Shown one piece after another: positions 24,745-34,603 of a DNA stretch of 64,000 nucleotides. The first letter of the stretch is position 1. The number at the start of each line of letters is the position of its first letter. Under the pieces are notes generated by a model. The model was not told the DNA's origin. It was given only the letters and a program-made list of their open reading frames with translations, and did not search any database. The position numbers were made by a program, and so were the translations under genes. The stretch is from the NCBI GenBank assembly GCA_022340585.1, contig JAJDNS010000041.1:1-64000 (forward strand). The letters run 5' to 3'. The DNA comes from Acidobacteriota bacterium. Its GTDB lineage: Bacteria; Acidobacteriota; Vicinamibacteria; Fen-336.

Positions 24745-26373
24745 TCACCGGGGCCCTTCCCCCGCGGGAGCGCCGCCGTCGGGAGGGGAGGAGAAGGCGC
24801 GGGCCATCATTCGCTCGATCCCGGCGGCGTCGGTGGGGATGCCGCCGGTGATGAGCTCGCAGCCGTCTTCGTGAACGACGTAGGCGTTCTCGATCCGGAG
24901 ACCGATGCCCTCGTCCTCGATGTAGATGCCGGGCTCGATCATGACCACCATTCCGGCCTCGAGGGGCTCTCGCCGAGGGAACACGTCGTGGGCGAAGAGC
25001 CCGATGGGGTGACCGATCCCGTGTCCGAAATCGGAGGGGGCCCCGTGGGACTCGAGGACCTCGCGGGCGAGGGTGTCGAGGCTCTTCGAGCCGTCGGGCG
25101 TCTCCTTGCCCCGCAGGTACACGCCCGCCCGACACGCCGCGGCCGCGGCCCGGTGGGCCGCGTCCAGGGCGTCGTAGAGCTCCCGGACGCGCGGGGAGAA
25201 ACGGCCACCCACGGGAAGGGTGCGGGTGTAGTCGGAGGCGTAGTGCTGGACGTAGCAGCCGATGTCGGTGATGACCGCCTCGCCGGCGACGAGGGGGTCG
25301 CCGTTCTTCATGTAGTGGAAGTCGAGGGCGTTGGCGCCGGAGGCGACGATGGGCGGGAAGCTGTTCCCGTCGCAGCCGAGCTGGCCGAAGTGGTAGTGGA
25401 CGGCTTCGGCGATGGCGCCCTCGTAGCCTCCGTCCCGGTACAGGTGCAGGCTGCGCCGGAGGGCCTCGACGGTGGCGTGAGAGGCGCGCTTCAGAAGGTC
25501 GATCTCGTGCGCGTCCTTGAGCGCGCGCATGCGGTGGATGGGGCCGTTCAGGGCGAACCGGCCCCGCGCCGGGGAGCTGCCCGGCAGCTGGACGAGGCCG
25601 GCGTCGGCCCGGTCGCCGAGATACAGGGCGTCGAGGTTCTCGAAGGCCGGGAAGTCGGTGTCGCCCCAGATGAGGGCCTCCGAGGGCAGGGGCCAGACGA
25701 GGCCGCCGTGGAGCACCTCGGTCTGCAGACGCGCTCGCCGCTCGGCTCCGGGGCCGTCGGTGGGCGTGAGGGCGCGGGCGGTCAGGGGAAGCGCCGCCAG
25801 CGAGACGGCCAGCACCGCCGCCACCCACAGGCTAGCGCGGAGGCAGCTCGCCCAGGGCGGGCCGGAATCGGCCCCGCGCCGGGTGTGCAGCAGGAGCCCG
25901 CCGAGGACGAGGTATGCGGCCAGGGTCACGGCCCAGGGGCCGATCCCCGCCACCAGGGGGCCGGCGCCCCAGGCGAGGCACGCGCCGATCGTGGCGCAGG
26001 CCATGAGGACGCCCCACCGAGGCTTCGCCGTCCCCACGATCAGGAGCACGGCGGCCACCCCGATGGCCGGCAGGCGTGCCTCGGAACGCCCGCCGGTGAG
26101 GGTGGGAACGGCAAGAGCCAGGGCCGTGCCCAGCATGAGCAGCGCGCCCGCGCGGGGCAGCCATCGGGTGAGGAGCAGGGTCCCGAGGGCGAGAAGGGGC
26201 AGGAGGGCGACGACCATCCAGACCTCGGCCCCGTGAAAGACGAGGACGCCGGCTCCCCCGACCACCGTCAGAAGAGCCGCGAAGACCATGGCGGTGACGT
26301 GGGGGTAGCGTGGGGCGAGGATGCCGATGAGGGCCCCGGCCCCGGCCAAGACCAGCCGCACGGTGGTGTCCAC
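24745..26373 (-). CDS. Membrane-embedded M24 peptidase (8-TM domain fused to aminopeptidase P-like domain)
   Basis: The product has 542 residues from a GTG with GAGGAGG just upstream. About 200 N-terminal residues form roughly eight membrane helices (VRLVLAGAGALIGILA through LWVAAVLAVSLAALPLT). A Xaa-Pro aminopeptidase/M24 domain follows. Its ligands are TDIGCYVQHYASDYTRT (two Asp), FGHGIGHPIG (His), VVMIEPGIYIED (Glu) and GLRIENAYVV (Glu), so the dimetal site is complete. Ordinary M24 enzymes are soluble with a creatinase-like N domain, which is reduced here. The membrane half is unlike known partners. The catalytic domain should face one side of the inner membrane, which side is unknown. 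Confidence 0.85.
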   Translation of the reverse strand: MDTTVRLVLAGAGALIGILAPRYPHVTAMVFAALLTVVGGAGVLVFHGAEVWMVVALLPLLALGTLLLTRWLPRAGALLMLGTALALAVPTLTGGRSEARLPAIGVAAVLLIVGTAKPRWGVLMACATIGACLAWGAGPLVAGIGPWAVTLAAYLVLGGLLLHTRRGADSGPPWASCLRASLWVAAVLAVSLAALPLTARALTPTDGPGAERRARLQTEVLHGGLVWPLPSEALIWGDTDFPAFENLDALYLGDRADAGLVQLPGSSPARGRFALNGPIHRMRALKDAHEIDLLKRASHATVEALRRSLHLYRDGGYEGAIAEAVHYHFGQLGCDGNSFPPIVASGANALDFHYMKNGDPLVAGEAVITDIGCYVQHYASDYTRTLPVGGRFSPRVRELYDALDAAHRAAAAACRAGVYLRGKETPDGSKSLDTLAREVLESHGAPSDFGHGIGHPIGLFAHDVFPRREPLEAGMVVMIEPGIYIEDEGIGLRIENAYVVHEDGCELITGGIPTDAAGIERMMARAFSSPPDGGAPAGEGPR

Positions 26374-26525
26374 GTGTCCTCCTCTTCGAGCCTCCGGGCC
26401 AACGCCGGCATCTCGGGGCGCCGGTCCGTGCCGGAATGATAGCGCCGGGACGGGCCCCCACCGCCAGGCGAGCGAGGTGGCCGGCGTCTGTGGCACGATG
26501 AGGTTCTCAAGGGGAGGTGCCGCTC

Positions 26526-26999
26526 ATGGGTCCGGAAGACCGGGAACTGCTGAGGAGCTTGCTCGTCGACGAACGCCTGCTCACCCTGGGCCTCGTGGCC
26601 GGGGGGGAGCCGCTGGCCGGCCTGCTGCCTTTCGCCGTGGCCGACGATTTCTCGGCGCTCTACGTCCAGGCCTCGCAGCTGGCGCGCCACTCGCGGGGGC
26701 TGACCCCCGGAGCGCGCTTCAGCGCCGTCGTCCACCGGCCCGACGGGCCCGGTGCCGACCCGCTCCAGATACCCCGGGCGATCCTCGAGGGAGTGGTCGA
26801 TCCCCTGGGGAGCGAGCACCCGCAGCGCGAGCCGGCGACCCGCGCCTTCGTGGGGCGCTTCCCGTCGGCGGCCATGACCCTGGCCCTGCCGGACTTCTCC
26901 CTGTACCGGCTGGAGATCGAGGCCGGGCGGCTGGTCGCGGGCTTCGGGAGCGCCTCTCGTCTTTCGACTGCGGATTTTCGGGATCTGGCCGGGGAGTGA
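26526..26999 (+). CDS. Pyridoxamine 5'-phosphate oxidase-like (FMN-binding split-barrel) protein
   Basis: This 157-residue protein looks like a stand-alone PNPOx/HugZ-type split barrel: LLTLGLVAGGEPLAGLLPFA, LYVQASQLARHSRGLTPGAR, FPSAAMTLALPDFSLYRLEI. These proteins bind FMN, heme or F420 and have varied redox roles. Residues for pyridoxine phosphate are not evident, so vitamin B6 synthesis is not implied. The ATG at 26526 follows GGGGAGGTG with good spacing; a GTG three codons upstream would sit inside the ribosome site. It is transcribed toward the GGDEF-EAL gene and 70 bases from it. Confidence 0.75.
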   Translation: MGPEDRELLRSLLVDERLLTLGLVAGGEPLAGLLPFAVADDFSALYVQASQLARHSRGLTPGARFSAVVHRPDGPGADPLQIPRAILEGVVDPLGSEHPQREPATRAFVGRFPSAAMTLALPDFSLYRLEIEAGRLVAGFGSASRLSTADFRDLAGE

Positions 27000-27005
27000 G
27001 GGCCG

Positions 27006-27011
27006 TATAAT
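27006..27011 (+). promoter_or_regulatory. Consensus -10 (TATAAT) before the GGDEF-EAL gene
   Basis: A perfect TATAAT lies 61 bases before the ATG, just after the previous stop codon. The expected -35 position reads ATCTGG, so the promoter call rests on the -10 only. Confidence 0.45.
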
Positions 27012-27014
27012 CCC

Positions 27015-27035
27015 CCTGCCGCGAACCGCGGCAGG
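27015..27035 (+). other. Leader hairpin of the GGDEF-EAL gene
   Basis: CCTGCCGCG and CGCGGCAGG form a perfect 9-bp stem with a three-base loop. There is no T-run, and it lies just after TATAAT, so it would sit at the very 5' end of the transcript, where it could stabilise the mRNA. Confidence 0.45.
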
Positions 27036-27071
27036 CCACGTGTGTCCGGCCTCGGGCGAACGGGGGCAGCA

Positions 27072-29171
27072 ATGGGAAGACCACTCAAAGTCGTGGTCGT
27101 GGGCGACTCGCGGAACCGGGCCCTCCGGGTCGCCGCGGACCTCGAGCAGGCGGGCTACGCCCCATCCTTCTCCGCGGTCTCCTCGGAGGCCGAGCTCGCC
27201 GCCGCCGCCGGGGCGGACCCCGACCTGGTGGTGGCCTGGCGGTCGACTCCGTCCCTGCCGGCCGAGACCGCGCTGAAGGTCCTGCGGTCCACCGGTCGGC
27301 CCGTCCCGCTCTTCGTCTACGCAGAGACCTACACCGAGGAGGAGATCGTCGGTCTCGTGCGCGGTGGGGCCACGGACTGTCTCCGGAAGGGGGATCTGCC
27401 CCGCCTGCGGGCGGCAGTGGAGCGCGAGCTGGAGACTCGCGCCGCTCGTGGACGGCCGGGGGTCCTCGACGCCGCCGCCGTCGAGGACCGCTACCGGGCC
27501 CTGATCGAGGAGATACCGGCCCTGACCTACGTGGCCTGGGCGGACGAGAACGCGAGTCGCGCCTACGTGAGCCCCCAGCTGCAGGCCATGACCGGCTATA
27601 CCCCCGCCCAGTGGCTCTCGGAGCCCGACATGTGGGTGCGCCGCCTTCACCCCGGGGATCGCGAGCGCGTGCTCCGCCAGTTCCGCGAGGCGTGCGCCTC
27701 GAAGGGGCGGTTCGCCTCGGAGTACCGCATCCTGGACCACGAGGGCCGGGTCCTCTGGTGGCGCGACGAGGGCCGCCCCCTGGCCGGGCCCGACGGCTCG
27801 ACGCGCTTCATGCGGGGCTTCGTGCTGGACCTGACCGAGCAGAAGCTGGCGGAGGAGTCGCTCCGGCGCATGAGGTTCTACGACCAGCTCACCGGGCTGC
27901 CGAACCGCGTGCTCCTTCTCAACCGCCTCGGGAGGGGGCTGGCCGAAGCGGCCCGCACCGGGCAGCCCCTGGCCCTGCTCATCCTGGCTCTCGACCGGTT
28001 CCGGGAGATCGGCAACACGCTCGGCCACCACAACGCGGACCTGATCGTGCGCGATCTGGCGGCGCGGCTCGGCGACGTGCTCGGCACCTCCGACCGGGTG
28101 GCGCGGCTGCGAGGGGACGAGTTCGGGGTGCTGCTGCCGGACGCCGACGCCAGCGTCGCCGGTCAGATGGCGGCCCAGACTCTGAACGTGCTCGAGAAGC
28201 CGTTCCTGGTGCAGGAGCTGCCCATCGAGATCTCGGCCAGCGTCGGCATGGCCATCGCCCCGGAGCACGGGGCGGAGGCGGAGCTGCTGCTCCGTCGCGC
28301 CGACGTGGCCGTGCAGGCGGCCCGGAAGCTCGGGGGCGGGGCGTCGGTGGTGTACTCGAAGGAGCACGAGCCGCACGATCCTTCCCAGCTGGCCCTCCTC
28401 GGCGAGCTGAGGAGGGCACTCGAGAGGAACGAGCTGCTGCTCCACTATCAACCCAAGGTCGATCTGAAGAAGCGCACGGTGATCGGGGCGGAGGCGCTCC
28501 TGCGGTGGCCCCATCCGAGGCGGGGTCTGATACCGCCGACCGAGTTCATTCCCCTGGCCGAGCAGACCGGCCTCATGCGTCCGCTGACCCGGTGGGTGCT
28601 CCATCGGGCGATGGGGGAGACGAGGTCCTTCCAGCGGGACGGACGCGCCCTGCCGGTGGCGGTCAACGTCTCCGCCCGCAACCTCTACGACACCGAGATC
28701 CTCGACGACGTGGCCGACGCGCTCCTGACCAACGGCATGGCCGCCGATCGCCTCCAGCTCGAGGTGACGGAGCACGCGGTGATGGCCGACGCCGGCCGCG
28801 CGGCGGCGGTGCTGGGGGGATTGACGCGTCGGGGGGTTGGCGTGTCCATCGACGACTTCGGGACCGGGAACTCGTCGCTGCGGCTTCTCCGCCGCCTCCC
28901 GGTCGGGGAGCTGAAGATCGACCAGTCCTTCGTCGGTGGGATGATGGGGGAGGGCGGCGAGGACGCCGCCATCGTCCGGTCGACGGCCGACCTGGGCCAC
29001 AACCTCGGCATGACGGTAGTGGCGGAGGGGGTCGAGGACCAGTGGACCCTCGATGCCCTGACCGGGCTGGGCTGTGACTCCGCCCAGGGCTTCTACATCG
29101 CCCGTCCCATGGCCCCGGGGGACCTCGTCCGCTGGCTCGGGCAGTCACCCTGGCGCATGGTCGAGAGCTGA
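27072..29171 (+). CDS. Diguanylate cyclase/phosphodiesterase (REC-like, PAS, GGDEF, EAL)
   Basis: The protein has 699 residues from this ATG (a GTG ten codons upstream is possible). An N-terminal receiver-like domain (LKVVVVGDSRNRALR) has no phosphoacceptor Asp (LVVAWRST), so it is a pseudo-receiver. A PAS domain follows (AYVSPQLQAMTGYTPAQW). The GGDEF motif is RGDEF and the inhibitory I-site lacks its Arg (GTSD). The EAL domain is complete: GAEALLRWPHP, VNVSARNLYD, TEHAVMAD, SIDDFGTGNSSL, VAEGVE. Phosphodiesterase activity against cyclic-di-GMP is therefore likely, while cyclase activity is doubtful. It is soluble, with no membrane helix. Confidence 0.93.
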   Translation: MGRPLKVVVVGDSRNRALRVAADLEQAGYAPSFSAVSSEAELAAAAGADPDLVVAWRSTPSLPAETALKVLRSTGRPVPLFVYAETYTEEEIVGLVRGGATDCLRKGDLPRLRAAVERELETRAARGRPGVLDAAAVEDRYRALIEEIPALTYVAWADENASRAYVSPQLQAMTGYTPAQWLSEPDMWVRRLHPGDRERVLRQFREACASKGRFASEYRILDHEGRVLWWRDEGRPLAGPDGSTRFMRGFVLDLTEQKLAEESLRRMRFYDQLTGLPNRVLLLNRLGRGLAEAARTGQPLALLILALDRFREIGNTLGHHNADLIVRDLAARLGDVLGTSDRVARLRGDEFGVLLPDADASVAGQMAAQTLNVLEKPFLVQELPIEISASVGMAIAPEHGAEAELLLRRADVAVQAARKLGGGASVVYSKEHEPHDPSQLALLGELRRALERNELLLHYQPKVDLKKRTVIGAEALLRWPHPRRGLIPPTEFIPLAEQTGLMRPLTRWVLHRAMGETRSFQRDGRALPVAVNVSARNLYDTEILDDVADALLTNGMAADRLQLEVTEHAVMADAGRAAAVLGGLTRRGVGVSIDDFGTGNSSLRLLRRLPVGELKIDQSFVGGMMGEGGEDAAIVRSTADLGHNLGMTVVAEGVEDQWTLDALTGLGCDSAQGFYIARPMAPGDLVRWLGQSPWRMVES

Positions 29172-29251
29172 GCCCCGTCCAGCCCCGGGGGCGACCCCGC
29201 CCCGACCGGCGGCCACGGTGACATACTCGGGCACGTGAGGAGACGAACGAC

Positions 29252-30706
<1,455 letters not shown>

Positions 30707-30709
30707 CCC

Positions 30710-31231
30710 CTACTGGCCCACGGGCTCGTCCTCGTAGTCCTCCGGATTGGCCTCGGACTCGGGGGGCAGGTTCCGGAGCGCCTCCCGCACCAGCGTCTGG
30801 TGCAGGACCTCCTCGTCGCGCAGCTCCTCGAACAGGTGCCGGACGTCGTCGTCGGTGATGTGGGGGAGGGCCTTGACGAAGAACTCCTGGGCCTTGGTCT
30901 CGGCGCGGAGAGCCACCGCCATGGCCTGCCGTGCCGACATGAAGGCCCGGGTCTCGTCGTAGTCGGGGGCCTCGACGTCCCAGAGCATGGCCCGAGTGAC
31001 CCGGCGAGGGGCGTCGGCGAAGAGGGCTCGGCGTCGCTCTCGGAGCTCGGCCCCGTGCTTCTCCTCGTTGGCGGCCATGGCCCGGAAGAACTCCGCGGCC
31101 TCGGGGGTGTGGTGCTGCTCCATCTGGCCCACGAACTCGAGGTAGCGCTCCTGGGCCTCCTCTTCGACGAGGATCGCGAGGTCGAGGGCATCCTGCAGAT
31201 CGAGGGACGTGAAGTCGATTGTCTCGGCCAT
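30710..31231 (-). CDS. Ferritin-like/rubrerythrin-type diiron protein
   Basis: This 173-residue all-helical protein has the spaced ligands of a ferritin-like four-helix bundle: LVEEEAQERYLEF, NEEKHGAELRERR, RAETKAQEFFVKAL and RDEEVLHQTLV. It lacks the C-terminal rubredoxin of true rubrerythrins. It may scavenge peroxide or store iron in the cytosol; which cannot be decided. The end is three bases from the malic enzyme stop. The acidic C terminus (PEDYEDEPVGQ) is not conserved in the family as far as I know. Confidence 0.82.
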   Translation of the reverse strand: MAETIDFTSLDLQDALDLAILVEEEAQERYLEFVGQMEQHHTPEAAEFFRAMAANEEKHGAELRERRRALFADAPRRVTRAMLWDVEAPDYDETRAFMSARQAMAVALRAETKAQEFFVKALPHITDDDVRHLFEELRDEEVLHQTLVREALRNLPPESEANPEDYEDEPVGQ

Positions 31232-31267
31232 GATGCCGCCAGTCTATCAGGCCGGTGGGGGCCCCGG

Positions 31268-32176
31268 TCAGCCCTGGCCGGGGCGGAGGTCGGCCGGGTC
31301 GGGGAAGGGAGTGGCGTGCAGGGTGATGACCGCGTCCGGGAGGCCCTGGCCCGACAGCGCGCGACCGACGATCTCCACCGCGGGTCCGCTGGAGCGAGGC
31401 AGGACGACGGTGGCTGCCATCTCCCCCTGCTTCACCATGGCCTGGCCAACCGAGGGAGTCCCGTCGCAGCCGACGATCGGCACCGCGGTGAGCTCCGGCT
31501 TCGCCAGGTCGCGAGCGACGTCGGCGAGGGCACGGCGGGCGCCCCGGGCGAGGAGGTCGTTGTGGCAGGCGACGACGTCGAAACGCATGTTGGCCTGCAC
31601 CGCGACCCGCAACCAGCCCAGGAGGGCGTTGTATCCCTCCTCCTCGCTCCAACCCGCCTCGAGGGGAACGAGCTTGAAGCGGCTGGAGTCCAGGGCCTCG
31701 GTCGTCCCCGCGGTGCGGTCGCGGGCGGCCACGCTGCGCATCGAGCCCTGGACGTGGAGGACCTTGCCTCCTCCAGGAAGCAGCGCACTGACGAGCGCGC
31801 CCTGGACGCGACCGGTCTCGACCTCGTCGGGGTAGACCTGGCAGATGGCGAGTGCGGGGTGCTGCACGCGGAGGCTCTGGATGTTGTCCTCGGACCGGTT
31901 GAGAAAGATCCAGTGGATGCCGGCCCGCGCGGCATGCTCGGCGATGCGGCCGAGGCCCTGGTCACGCACGGCCATGATGAGGATGGCGCTGGGGGGGGTG
32001 GGGGAGTCCACGAGCTCCCGGACCTGGGCGAGCTGGGCCGAGAGCTTGGGCCCGCTCCAGTGGGTCTCGATCTCGAGGCCGGCCTGGCGCGCCGCCGTCT
32101 CCGCGTCCTTCCGCACGACCTGCTGAAACTCGTTTTCCGCGTCGACGAGACAGACCGTCACCCGCCCCGAACCCAT
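31268..32176 (-). CDS. Periplasmic-binding-protein-like (sugar-type) protein lacking a signal peptide
   Basis: This 302-residue protein has the type I periplasmic-binding fold of ribose/xylose binding proteins: TVCLVDAENEFQQVVRKDAE, AILIMAVRDQGLGRIAEHA, MRFDVVACHNDLLARGARR, IVGCDGTPSVGQAMVKQGEM. It begins directly with the first strand, with no signal peptide, lipobox or LacI-type helix-turn-helix. No ABC permease or ATPase is adjacent. It may be a cytosolic ligand sensor, a detached sensor module or a truncated binding protein. No in-frame upstream signal was seen in the 167-base gap to the amidase. Confidence 0.75.
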   Translation of the reverse strand: MGSGRVTVCLVDAENEFQQVVRKDAETAARQAGLEIETHWSGPKLSAQLAQVRELVDSPTPPSAILIMAVRDQGLGRIAEHAARAGIHWIFLNRSEDNIQSLRVQHPALAICQVYPDEVETGRVQGALVSALLPGGGKVLHVQGSMRSVAARDRTAGTTEALDSSRFKLVPLEAGWSEEEGYNALLGWLRVAVQANMRFDVVACHNDLLARGARRALADVARDLAKPELTAVPIVGCDGTPSVGQAMVKQGEMAATVVLPRSSGPAVEIVGRALSGQGLPDAVITLHATPFPDPADLRPGQG

Positions 32177-32343
32177 GCTCCCTCCACTGGTCGAGCAGCC
32201 CTCCCTCAGGGCCGTCCCAGCAAACAGGTTATCTCATCGACCGCACGCGCAGGTGGTCCCCGAATCTCCCAGGACGGGGTGCGGGATCCGAAAGCCGGGG
32301 TCGCCCGCCTTGCGAGGAGGGACGGTTCCCACTTAAACTACCG

Positions 32344-33894
32344 ATGTTGAAGGGTTTCGGCAGACAGCGAACCTCCACTCTCGCCCGAGGGCTCGCGGCC
32401 CTGGCTCTGGTCGCGGCGCCCGTGGCGGCGCAGCCGGCGTCGTCTCCTCTCACCGTCCTCACGACCGCGGCCCGCCGAGAGGTCTCCACCGTCGTCCGCG
32501 ACGGCGCCGAGATGGTGGCCATCGAGGACGTGGCGGTGGGCTTCGGGATGACGGTGACGAGCGACGCGCGCGGCGGCGCGGCGACGCTGAGCGTCGGGTC
32601 CCACGAGGTGGGGCTGTACGAAGGCAAGAGCCTGGCCTCGGTCGACGGCGACCTGCGCCTTCTGTCGGCACCCGTGCGCCACGAGAGCCGGCGCTGGCTC
32701 GTCCCCGTCGACGGGGTGCCCCGCCTGCTGGAGCCGTTGCTGGGGCAGCCCGTGGAGTGGCGGGCGGGCCCCCGGGTGCTCGTCGTCGGCCGTGTCCCGG
32801 TGCCCCGCGTTTCGGTGAGCACCTTCGCGTCCGCCGACGTCGTGAGGGTCGTCTTCGACGCCAGTGAGAGCGTCCCCTTCCGCGTCGAGCAGGGGAGCGA
32901 TCGCATCACGGTGGCGATCGATCGTGAACTCGTCGACGCCACGGTAGCTCCGGGCCGTCCGGCGGGCGGGATCGTCGAGTCGGTGGAGTTCGCAGGGGGC
33001 ACCGAGAACACCTTCACCGTCCGCCTCGGCCCGCTCTTCCGCGAGGTCCGGGCCAGCGAGCAGGAATCGCCGCCCCGCCTCGTCCTCGAGCTCCAGGGAG
33101 AGGTGGCCCGCGCCGACGCCGCTGCCCCGGAGGAGCCGGCCCCGGCCCCCCGGCCCCGCCCCCGCCCGGCCCAGGAGCCCGCGGCCGACGTGATCCAGAC
33201 CATCGTCATCGACCCGGGACACGGCGGAGAGGAGGTGGGAGCGCGGGGCCCCGGGGGCACCCTGGAGAAGAATGTGGCCCTGGCCATCGCCCGACGCCTC
33301 CGGGACGAGGTTGTGAACACCCTCGGGGTCCAGGTCTTCCTGACCCGCACCCGCGACGTCGAGATGGAGCTCGATGACCGGACCGCCATCGCGAACAACT
33401 ACAAGGCGGACCTCTTCGTGTCGATCCACGCGAACGCGGTGAGGGCCCGGGGAGCGAAGGGCAGCGAGGTGTATTTCCTGTCCTACCAGGCGAGCGACGA
33501 GGAGTCGCGGCGCATGGCGCAGATGGAAGGGGCCGCGGAGCCCCTGGGCTCCGTCGAGCCGGGGTCGGATCTCGCGGTGATCCTGTGGGACATGGCCCAG
33601 GCCGAGCACCTCGAGGAGTCCTCGGCCCTGGCCACCCGGATCCAGGAGGAGCTGGCGGCCGTGACCGGCTCCGAGAGCCGAGGCGTCAAGCAGGCGCCCT
33701 TCCGGGTGCTGGTGGGCGCGGCGATGCCGGCGGTGCTGGTGGAGGTGGCCTTCATCTCCAACCCCGAGGAGGAGAAGCTCCTGGGCTCGGGGGCCTATCA
33801 GGCGAAGATCGCCCGGGCCCTGATGCGGGGGATCGCCCGGTATCGCCGCGAGCGCGCGGCCCGGCTCGGGCCGGGGACGGCGGGCCGGCCGTAG
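32344..33894 (+). CDS. N-acetylmuramoyl-L-alanine amidase (AmiC-type, with AMIN-like domain)
   Basis: This 516-residue secreted amidase has a signal peptide (MLKGFGRQRTSTLARGLAALALVAAPVAAQ), a beta-rich N-terminal region with an AMIN-type segment (about 150-260, VRVVFDASESVPFRVEQGSD) and a Pro-rich linker. The zinc amidase_3 domain has DPGHGGEEVG, GGTLEKNVAL, FVSIHANAVRA and LVEVAFISNPEEE, so all ligands and the catalytic Glu are present. It cleaves the amide bond between MurNAc and the stem peptide, usually at division septa. It is followed eight bases later by the GerMN gene, a common pairing. Confidence 0.94.
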   Translation: MLKGFGRQRTSTLARGLAALALVAAPVAAQPASSPLTVLTTAARREVSTVVRDGAEMVAIEDVAVGFGMTVTSDARGGAATLSVGSHEVGLYEGKSLASVDGDLRLLSAPVRHESRRWLVPVDGVPRLLEPLLGQPVEWRAGPRVLVVGRVPVPRVSVSTFASADVVRVVFDASESVPFRVEQGSDRITVAIDRELVDATVAPGRPAGGIVESVEFAGGTENTFTVRLGPLFREVRASEQESPPRLVLELQGEVARADAAAPEEPAPAPRPRPRPAQEPAADVIQTIVIDPGHGGEEVGARGPGGTLEKNVALAIARRLRDEVVNTLGVQVFLTRTRDVEMELDDRTAIANNYKADLFVSIHANAVRARGAKGSEVYFLSYQASDEESRRMAQMEGAAEPLGSVEPGSDLAVILWDMAQAEHLEESSALATRIQEELAAVTGSESRGVKQAPFRVLVGAAMPAVLVEVAFISNPEEEKLLGSGAYQAKIARALMRGIARYRRERAARLGPGTAGRP

Positions 33895-33902
33895 GCGGGG
33901 CG

Positions 33903-34592
33903 ATGACACCACGGCGGGCGAACGTCCTCACCGCGATCGGGCTGGTCGCCCTCCTGGCCGTGGCGGCCCTGACCGCACCCCGCTGGTCGGGTCTTCTCCG
34001 CGAGCCCCTGGCCGTCTTCGAGGGCGGAGACGGCGGACCCGGGGATCCGGCGGAGCCTTCGCTTCCGGGGGCGGACGCCCGGGCCGAGCGGCGCATCAAC
34101 GTGCGTCTCTACTTCGAGACGGAGGAGAGCGAAGGGCTGCTCGCCGAGGAGCGGACGATCGTCTTCTCCGACGACCTCGCCCGGCAGATCCGGACGCTCG
34201 TCGAGGAGCTGGTCCGGGGCCCGGCGACCGGGCTGCTGCCGACGTTGCCCCCGGAGACGAAGGTCCTCGAGGTCTTCGTGACCTCCAGTGGCGTGGCCTA
34301 CGTGAACCTGTCCGGGGAGGCCACGGCTCTTCCCGGGGGTTCGCGGTCGGAGCTGCACACCGTGTACTCGGTGGTGAACAGCGTGGTGGCCAACTTCCCG
34401 GCGGTGCGACGGGTTCAGATCCTCGTGGAGGACCGCATGGTGCCGTCCCTCGCTGGGCACGTCGATCTGTCGCGGCCACTCCCCGCCGACATGACGCTGA
34501 TCGCGCTGCCTCCGGCCCCGTCCGACGAGGAGTCCCCGGCAGGAGCGACTCCCGACTTCACGCCCTCGGAACCTGCCGGGGGCACGGGCTGA
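33903..34592 (+). CDS. GerMN-domain protein
   Basis: The protein has 229 residues from an ATG eight bases after the amidase stop. One N-terminal helix (NVLTAIGLVALLAVAALTA) anchors a GerMN (sporulation/germination) domain: RINVRLYFETEESEGLLAEE, RTLVEELVRGPATGLLPTLP, GVAYVNLSGEATALPGG, VNSVVANFPAVRRVQILVED. Outside sporulators, GerMN proteins accompany cell-wall amidases and probably help bind glycan or target the enzyme. It is cotranscribed with the amidase. Confidence 0.85.
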   Translation: MTPRRANVLTAIGLVALLAVAALTAPRWSGLLREPLAVFEGGDGGPGDPAEPSLPGADARAERRINVRLYFETEESEGLLAEERTIVFSDDLARQIRTLVEELVRGPATGLLPTLPPETKVLEVFVTSSGVAYVNLSGEATALPGGSRSELHTVYSVVNSVVANFPAVRRVQILVEDRMVPSLAGHVDLSRPLPADMTLIALPPAPSDEESPAGATPDFTPSEPAGGTG

Positions 34593-34603
34593 GAGGCGAT
34601 CCC

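Noticed and set aside
26268-29000. Minus-strand ORF of 910 residues
   Set aside because: It runs antisense through the GGDEF-EAL and PPOX-like genes and has no domain or start context; it is a GC-rich shadow.
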